A DNA stretch of 64,000 bases from Nepenthes gracilis (Eukaryota > Streptophyta > Magnoliopsida > Caryophyllales > Nepenthaceae), in NCBI GenBank assembly GCA_033239525.1, contig BSYO01000016.1:5591045-5655044 (forward strand), given 5' to 3'. The position numbers and the translations under genes were made by a program. The notes below the pieces were generated by a model, which had not been told where the DNA came from, did no database searches, and saw only the letters and a list, made by a program, of their open reading frames with translations. How positions within the stretch are numbered: the stretch's first letter is position 1; every line of letters begins with the position of its first letter. Of this stretch, positions 57,701 to 64,000 are shown piece by piece.

Positions 57701-58271
57701 CCTTGCTGTGAATATGCCGACTAACCCTCCCTGTAGCAACCACAAGGACCTTTTGAGATGGGCTGGGTCTCTCAATGGCAAATTCTCGACCAAATCCGCT
57801 TACACTCTCATCCACCCTCCCAATCCAAAGGTTACATGGGCTCAATTGGTGTGGGGACCTTCCCATATCCCTTCCCATGCTTTTACCCTTTGGCTCGCCA
57901 TTAGGAGGAGACTGAACACCATTGATCGTCTCCACTACATTCCAAACATTTCTCCCAAATGCATTCTCTGCAATATCGGAAATGAAAACATTGAGCACCT
58001 TTTCTTCTCGTGCCCCTTCTCCAGAGCGTTATGGACTAATGTTCAAAGACATTCTGGTATCCATTGGCCCCATCCTGAGTGGTATCAAAACATTTCTTGG
58101 GCTGCATCCATTTGGAAAGGGAGTAGCCTTTTGGCTGTCTCTAAACGCCTGTCATCGGCCGCCACGGTCTATTTCATATGGAGGGAACGCAACGATCAAA
58201 TTTTTAAAAATCTCCCCCAAGACATCTCTCAAATTTTCTCTTTGGTGGTTGACATTGTGAGGATTAATTAA
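54765..58271 (+). pseudogene. LINE-2 ORF2, palm replaced by gag sequence
   Basis: It opens MNNIACWNVRGLNG at 54765. Endonuclease motifs: VETKV, LGDFNAIRSP, LSDHSPCILLP. RT fingers: IFSIGDDRAPGPDGFTSKF, NVIYKVISKILANRIK, AGRQISDNILLAQEL then TGA at 56469-56471, and HKYHLGSDPPRCT to 56512. The next 413 bp are Ty3/gypsy gag. LINE sequence resumes at SSLHQNIADRMGFKVG (about 56926). The region from KIDLMKAYDS to the FADD box, about 463 bp in LINE-1, is missing. After a frame change the C-terminal part (57003-58271) is open for 422 codons, with zf-RVT CILCNIGNENIEHLFFSCPF, and ends DIVRIN-stop. Confidence 0.88.
56513..56925 (+). pseudogene. Ty3/gypsy gag (Retrotrans_gag) fragment inside LINE-2
   Basis: It reads FASYRLEGEARHWWHMKKRA, EITWQMFEEAFLEKYFPSSL, TAA nonsense at about 56666, then GGRTVAGYDAKFTKLLRFAP, EEKKARKFLLGLQDDIRKQL, DVLDQTLIYEQELVKEEFFK, K-R. 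This is the conserved core of plant Ty3/gypsy Gag. Left junction: TGTACTAT is shared by both sequences (56505-56512). Right junction: near AAGAGGTCAAAGGAC. There is no TSD and no LTR, and LINE sequence of similar length is absent, so it looks like a replacement and not an insertion. Confidence 0.88.
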
Positions 58272-58605
58272 TGACCATCCCGATTTCAAAGAGGGATGGT
58301 TATGGGTCGATTCAATCCGGTGGGGTTTATAAAAAAAAAAAAAAAAAAGGTTTTTGGTCTGCTGCTTGCAATGCCGTCCGAAATAAGGGTTTGGTCTGCG
58401 GCATGCCTTGCTGTCGGGTTGGTCTTACCTGGACTTTTGATGTCGGTTATGCCGCTTTTTCCCCGCCTCCCTGGTCTGGCATGTTTTCTCCCAGTTTTTT
58501 TCAGTTTGTCTTTTTCGTTTCTTTGTTGGGCTGTCCTGGGCTGCCTACATAGCTTGGGCTGGGGTGTAGTCCCCTCCCCAAAAAAAAAAAAAAAAAAAAA
58601 AAAAA

Positions 58606-60065
58606 GAAGTGATGTTTGAAGATCCTGCCTCCTCTGGTGTCTGGCTCTTTAGCCTGTCTTCTAAATTCTCTTTACTGTGATCATGCATCACACCGATTGG
58701 TTGGCCTGGTCATATGATGAATTGATTGGGTGTGGTTTTGGCGGAGTCCTGGTGTGCTGATGTTTGATCTTGTCCATGATATGGTAATGATAATGTAGTA
58801 TGTGTAGTTTGGCTTCCTCTGTTGCTGTGTGGGGTTTGTGATGATGATGCTGGGATGGTATGAAATTAGGCGGAGCCTTGGTGTTCTGGTGTTAGATATT
58901 GTCCTTGAATTGAAAACTGTATATTGTAGTAAATGTAGTTGGTTACCTCTGTTGCTGTTTGGGGGATTGTGATGAAGAGGCTGAGATGGTATGATATTGT
59001 TGGTCTGGAGCGGGGTATGAGATGGTATGTGCTGCCTTAAAACTAGTGTGCCAAACGGAGATATCTAATACCATCAGGCTTACTGCCTGGATGTTCAAGT
59101 TGGTGGGCATGTGGATGACACTGATGTACCTGATCTGATATTGTCTCAGCTAGCGGCAGCTAATTTTAAGGGTGCTGATTCTCGTCTCTTGAACCCTGCT
59201 TTTGGACAAATTGGCTTGGATGGCTGGAAGGCGTGGGTTTGGAGATGATCTAGTGGGTGAATGTTTGGATGTATCTTATAATACCATTATAGATGTATTG
59301 AAGGTGTGATATTCTTTGGAGATCGAGCGCTGTTGATATTCTTTTCTCCTTTGTGGCCAATCTATGGTTGGATGTTGGGCAGTTTATATGAGTATGTGTG
59401 AGGGCTCATGTTGCAGTGGTATGTCTGCTGCTGTCTTCTGCTATTGACCGGGGGAGTAGACAGTATTGGCGGTACTGATAGAGCGGGCTGGTTTGGAGCG
59501 TTGGTGTTCTCTGCTGAGGGCTATGATGCTGAAGTCTGATGCTGTGCTGGTTTAGGATACTCTATTGTTTTGGTCTGGTCTTCTGTGGCGCTATTTGGAA
59601 GGATTAGATGCTGTCTGTGCTGAGGCGCAGATGCCAATGTTGCGCAATTCTCTCTGCCTATTGTAATTCTTGATTTATGCCCGGTGTTCGTGCTGAAAGT
59701 GTTGCTATCTGGGCTAGACTGTTTAGATTCTGGGTTGTTAATGTGTTGACTGCTATTTCCTGGTGCTATCATTGATTTGCTACCCGGTGGTAGCCTGATC
59801 CTGCAAATGTGCAGTGGCCCGGATGCTGCTATCCTAGATCCTGGTGTTTAACCTGCCTGCTGACTGATACTATGTTGGGCAGCAGCCTGCCTTGCTATGT
59901 TCATAACATGACTGCTTGCTTCTTTGCCTACTGAAATTTTATTCTGCTGGTACCATCTGCTGACCCTCATACTGATATTGGGTCTGTGCAGATGCTGCAG
60001 ATTAAGATGGAGTTGGGTAATGGGCGTGATGCAGCTGCCTCTGTTTCATGCTGATGGAAACCTTG
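58606..60065 (+). mobile_element. Probable LINE-2 3' UTR (TGC-rich)
   Basis: About 1.46 kb of TGC/GATG/CTG-rich sequence on the + strand directly follows the LINE-2 internal A-tract. There are no coding motifs. A local near-repeat occurs (GGTGTGGTTTTGGCGGAGTC at about 58731 and related sequence at about 58871). No tail is seen before the ORF1-like segment at 60100, so either the tail is lost or the next element interrupts it. Confidence 0.5.
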
Positions 60066-62707
60066 GGCTGATGTTCTGCGCTGCTTTGAGAAGTGGTCTT
60101 TGATTCATCTGCTGCTTTGGGCTGCTGTATGCTTAGTTGGCCCTCCCCCTGCCCTGACTGATATACTGCCCCCCATGGGTCCCGGTGGTTCTTTGCCTAC
60201 CCACCAGCATTCATCAGATAAGGTTGGAGGTGGTGATAGCAATTCACCTGGTCTTCCGGTTCCCCCGATTCCAGAGCCCACTACCCCTGAATTGGCGTCT
60301 CTGGCTCCTTCAATTTCAGCTACTGAACCTGAATATCAAGTGTTCCCGATGGCTGTCCCTGGATGTTTGGATGAATCTATTGATTTACAAAGTGTTGAAT
60401 TGGTTCCTAACTCTCCAGATTCTGGGACATTCCACCAATATTTGGATTTGGACGAGTATTTGCTTACCCCTAACTCAATTAAGAGGATCTCTATGAAATA
60501 CTCTTCGAATTCCACTATGTGTGATGAACTTCGGGGCAATAAATCTGAGTGGAAGATCTCTAAGTCAAGGAAAAAGAAGAAATCTGCCTCTCGGAACTCC
60601 AGAGGTGCATCTGGCTCATAGAAACTGCTGCTGGGGTTTCCTACTGGTCTGAATTTTGCTCCTGAGTTCCTGTTTTGACTAGTGCTGGCAGGATCTATTC
60701 TGGTATGTCTTTGGTTAGAATAATGAGGGGGATTTCCCTGTCTGCCTTTTGTGTGGGTTTTTGTGGTGGTGGGATGTTTTTTTTGTTACTGTGTGGGCTC
60801 TTCCACTTGTCTGGTGTGCTGACTATGATCCTTCTGGGACTTGCTGATGGCCCTCTCTTGAGTAGGAGGTTGGGAGGCTCTTCCCGTGGATTATTGTAGC
60901 ATTCCAGAATTTGTTACCTTGGTGACTCATGGTGCTGATTCAGCTGTGAATGCAGCTGCTGAACTGATGGATTTTAGCCTTAATCTCCGGCCCAATTGGG
61001 GTGTTGATATGCATACACTCGATCCTGTGTGCTGAGTTAGATGCGGATGGTGCTGATGGAGGTTGTGCTCCAGTAGTCTGGGTAGTGCCAGTATTGGGTC
61101 TTTGGCCTGGAATCAGTTGCTGTTGCATATCTCCATGCAGATGCAAAATTGCATTCGGTGTGTAGCTGCATTCGGAGGCTGTTCTGTGGCCTGCTGTGCT
61201 GAAATTTTGGCCCTTTGGCAGGGCGCCTTTGTTAATGATACTATCTGTTGGTGTGGGCTGCAGTCGGCCTTTGTTATTTGCTGGAAGCAAATTGGCCCAC
61301 CGGTAGTAGGCAGGTGTTCTCTTCGCTGGTTGTGGAATCAGCTGTGCTGCTGGTGTTGCTTCCTGATGCGTGCATTGCTGGCCTTGGGGTCTGGAGTGTT
61401 GCAGGTTTTTTTGGAGCTGCTGGTTTTTCCATTTGAATTACCTCCTGACTTTTAGATGTTCTTCTTGCTGGAATTGTGCTGAATCTGGGTGGAAGTTTTG
61501 ATGCCTATCCGGTTGATTCTTCCTTTGGCTGGGCCATGCTCTGCTGTTTGAGCGTGATGGGTTCCTGCAAACGAGGGATTCAGCTACTGCCTTCTGTGGT
61601 GATCCCCAAGATTGTGTTTCCTGCTTTGGTTGGGGTGATTTTCCTGCTGATTTGCGCTGGGCTGGTTGGTGAGCCCAGAATGGGTTCTCTGTTGTGGATC
61701 AGCTCAAGGTGATCCCCAAGATGGATGGCTGCTGGTGCCTTCGGTGGAATACTGGGGCTGCTGCGTTGCTGTAACCAGCATTGTTTGGCTACTGTATGTT
61801 GCTGCGGGCTGACCGGATGTGTTGATCAATTCGTCTCGGGAGCAACTGATTTTGTATTAGATTTGGAGGCTGAATCTGTTTGGTGTATTGCGGCTGATAC
61901 TGTGATGACCTTCTCGTGGGCTAATGCCCTGCTGTGTGGATCTTCTGATGTACGGGTTGTGGATCTCGTGCTGCTGCTGGATGTGTTGCTGAAGCAATCT
62001 GGCTACTATATGCTGCTGATTTTGTGAATCAGGGGGTGCTGGCTGTGTTGCGGGTAGCTGCTGTGATGCTGCAGCTGGTGATCTGTTAATCTAACTATCT
62101 CACTGCTGCTGGTGTTGAGTTGGCTGGATATCATACTTGCATAGGATCTTATGCTGGTTTGGAGATCGTGTGCTCTGATATGCATTGCCGTTTCGCATTT
62201 GGTTTTGCCGGTATGGAAACTATGCTGACGTGGATTAAGCTCTCCAGGTTTTGCATGCTGTCTGCTCGGTGTTGCCGGAATGGATTTTGGCCGGTTACAC
62301 TTTAGTTTGCAAACCGGTTGGGTCAGGGAAACATGCCGGAATGGATTGTGAATTCTGCTTCTGATCCATTTGGTCCCGGTTTGAATTTCTACATCGTGGC
62401 TAGACGCTGGAGTGTTTTTTTAGCCGGTTTGCAGACGTGGTCCTGATGCATCTGCTGCCGGTTTGGTTTTGGTCCCTTAGAGGCTGTACTGTTTTTTTGA
62501 ATGTAATGTACTGCTTTTATTGTTGATTTTGTAGAAAGTTGGCTCTTAGTGGCTGTAGTGTACCTTTTTGATTGTACTAGTTGCTCGGGGTATGCCCCAG
62601 CAGTTAATGTTTCATCCCCAAGTCAAGATACTTGGCGATTAAATATTAAATTTGTAATTTTTTTCCCATTAATCCAAAATACTTGCTTACCAAAAAAAAA
62701 AAAAAAA
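60066..62707 (+). mobile_element. ORF1-only element with long 3' UTR and tail
   Basis: An ORF1 C-terminal frame (60100-60621) is followed by about 2 kb of TGC/CTG-rich 3' UTR, the GCTCGGGGTATGCCCCAGC box at 62583, a hairpin (TCATCCCCAAGT / ACTTGGCGATTA) and ACTTGCTTACC-A16 ending at 62707. ORF2 is absent. The 5' limit is approximate. Confidence 0.65.
60100..60621 (+). pseudogene. ORF1 C-terminal fragment with conserved stop
   Basis: 173 codons are open: a Pro/Ser-rich linker (PLPPMGPGG-like, PIPEPTTPELASLAPS), a Leu/Asp-rich stretch, LTPNSIKRISMKYSS, then EWKISKSRKKKKSASRNSRG, ASGS and a stop. It matches the C termini at 5704, 31231 and 41210. The first residues (MIHLLLWAAVCL) derive from TGC-rich sequence and are probably not original. 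DUF4283 and CCHC are missing. Confidence 0.7.
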
Positions 62708-63670
62708 GCTTTGGGCTGCTGTTTTGCGCTGCAATGGGCAGTGGTCTCTGATTCATCTGCTGAATTGCGCTGCTGTATTGCGCTGTTTGGTCTTTGATTC
62801 ATGCAATGGGAAGCCTCCTGGTGCCACAGTCTCTCTGGTGTGTGGTCTGCTCCGTGCTGAAGCAGTATGGGCTTCGGAAATGTGAGCTACTCTGATCGCG
62901 TTCCATGATGCTCTCGGCTGCTGTTGGAGACATTGGCAGGGGTTGGGGTTATAGGTGCTGAGGCTGGTGTTGCCCGCTGAGTTCTGTGCAGTGTCTCAAG
63001 TTGGGTTTCTGAATTTTGGTCTTTATTTTTGCTGCGCCGGAATTCAATCTGTCTTGGTCTAAAGGTTGCGGCTGAATCTGAAGCATTAGGGTGCAGCCAT
63101 TAAACCATGGTTTTTTTTGGGTGGCTGGCTGATTCTGCCCATTGGTGTGGTTTGCTCAAGATGCCGCCCTTTTTTTTTGCTTAATATTTACTGTGGTATG
63201 TTGGCGTGGTTTGCTGGATGCTGTGCCTCTCTCCGGCCATGTGTGGTTCTAAAGCTGGAGCTGTTTATTTCGCGCCCAATTGTTGTTACTCAGCTGAACC
63301 ATTTCCCCCGTTGGATCTACGGGTCTTGGCTGCTACTGATTTGCTCTATGTAATTACGCACTACTTGGATGCTGCTGCTATTGATGGTTTTGAGGCGCTG
63401 AAAATGTTGCTTCGGACCTTGATGCGAACCGCTGGATTTATTGTGTTGATCGCTAATCTAAATGACACTTTCATTTTCTCTGTTTTGTGTTGATCGCTCC
63501 TCTTAGAGGTTTTTTGTGGTTTTATCTGATGTACTTGTCGCTCGGGGTATGCCCTAGCGTTTTTTTGTTGTTCTAACTCCAAGTCAAAAAACTTGGAGTT
63601 GTAACATTATGCTTTGTAATTTTTTCTCCCATAAATCCAAAATACACACTTACTTACCAAAAAAAAAAAA
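62708..63670 (+). mobile_element. 5'-truncated LINE 3' UTR with canonical tail
   Basis: TGC-rich sequence, then the palindrome CCTCTTAGAGG at about 63500, the GCTCGGGGTATGCCCTAGC box at 63540, the hairpin CTAACTCCAAGTC, AAAA, AACTTGGAGTTG (63564-63602), TTTTTTCTCCCATAAATCC, and CACTTACTTACC-A12 ending at 63670. It is the cleanest example of the three terminal motifs in order. Confidence 0.8.
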
Positions 63671-64000
63671 GAGTAAGAGCGGGATCAGTGCGGGTTCTGG
63701 GGCAGTTCGCGGAGTCCATTCAAAAAGTCAAAACATCTAGTTTCTGAGCAGAAGAGTGGCCAGATTTCATTATCTTCACAAACTTTAGTGGGCTCATGCA
63801 AGCAGTATTGGAGGATGCATGGGAATAAACCTTACTTTTGGAAGACTGGTGCTTGTTTTAATTGTGGCCAAGAAGGGTATAAGATCAAAGAGTGTCCTCA
63901 ACCACCAAGGATCCGTGCACCGAAGCCTACTATCCAGGGAAAAGCTTTTGCAGTTTTAGTTAGTGAGGACAAACCATTGGATGATGTGGTGGAAGGTATT
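63671..64000 (+). pseudogene. Ty3/gypsy gag-pol fragment (zinc knuckle), runs off edge
   Basis: One + frame reads KPYFWKTGACFNCGQEGYKI, KECPQPPRIRAPKPTIQGKA, FAVLVSEDKPLDDVVEGI. The knuckle is C-x2-C-x4-Y-x4-C, with Tyr in place of the usual His. The following GKAFAVLV stretch is typical of the start of the protease region. Upstream (63671-63800) is Ser/Gln-rich with stops. It could be the same family as the gag piece at 56513-56925, but they do not overlap. The rest lies outside the window. Confidence 0.7.

Larger units (their letters stand above)
52690..58605 (+). mobile_element. LINE-2: 5' end to internal A-tract, with gag patch
   Basis: It starts at about 52690 (ACCTGCGATTTTGAATCC, then CTTCCTCGCCGGCGCC). 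ORF1 begins at 52755 in the palindrome 52746-52764 and ORF2 at 54765. A Ty3/gypsy gag segment replaces the RT palm (56513-56925). ORF2 stops at 58271, followed by an A-tract (58331-58348) and the module ending AGTCCCCTCCCC-A26 at 58580-58605. TGC-rich + strand sequence follows directly at 58606 and probably continues its 3' UTR. Confidence 0.82.

Overview
The window is plant nuclear DNA made almost entirely of retrotransposons; I found no host gene. The plant assignment rests on protein families. The LINE ORF1 has a DUF4283-type domain, ORF2 has an APE-type endonuclease, a non-LTR reverse transcriptase and a C-terminal zf-RVT zinc motif, and there are Ty3/gypsy gag fragments. This combination is typical of angiosperm L1-clade LINEs. 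I cannot name the species.

One LINE lineage and its derivatives account for nearly everything. LINE-1 (45301-52689, +) and LINE-2 (about 52690-58605 and beyond, +) carry ORF1 and ORF2. LINE-3 (8071-10315, +), LINE-4 (21181 down to 12481, -), LINE-5 (33194-37737, +), LINE-6 (25449 down to 21182, -) and LINE-7 (17385 down to 13777, -) are 5'-truncated. The key structural result is the 3' end. LINE-7 is bounded by a 15-bp target-site duplication (TSD) and runs without a break from the ORF2 zinc motif, through an internal C-rich/A-tract module and about 3 kb of TGC/CAG-rich sequence, to hairpins and a terminal TTACTTACC-poly(A). The TGC-rich stretches that fill 1-6 kb, 10-18 kb, 21-25 kb, 34-48 kb and 58-63.6 kb are therefore long LINE 3' UTRs, not genes.

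Four kinds of derivative share that tail. (1) ORF1-only (half-LINE, HAL1-like) elements lie at 3610-7746, 25450-27233, 29762-32979, 40141-41597 and 60066-62707; several keep the same C-terminal basic motif and stop codon. (2) ORF-less elements of about 2 kb lie at 42270-44277 and 45966-48207; both ends look complete and both have TSDs. (3) A tRNA-like SINE occurs at 14905-15077 and 26317-26520, and the second copy carries the LINE tail. (4) Seven ultra-short insertions (10-25 bp) consist of little but the tail and poly(A), each with an 11-16 bp TSD.

Ty3/gypsy material is limited to a gag fragment that replaces the reverse-transcriptase palm of LINE-2 (56513-56925), a gag zinc-knuckle fragment at the right edge (63671-64000), and a probable LTR (27661-29761).

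The elements are nested and tandem. Many inserted next to or inside the poly(A) and 3' UTR of older copies. No protein-coding copy is intact: every ORF1/ORF2 has nonsense codons, frameshifts, deletions or insertions. LINE-1 ORF2 is the best preserved, with one in-frame TAG and a missing 3' end.
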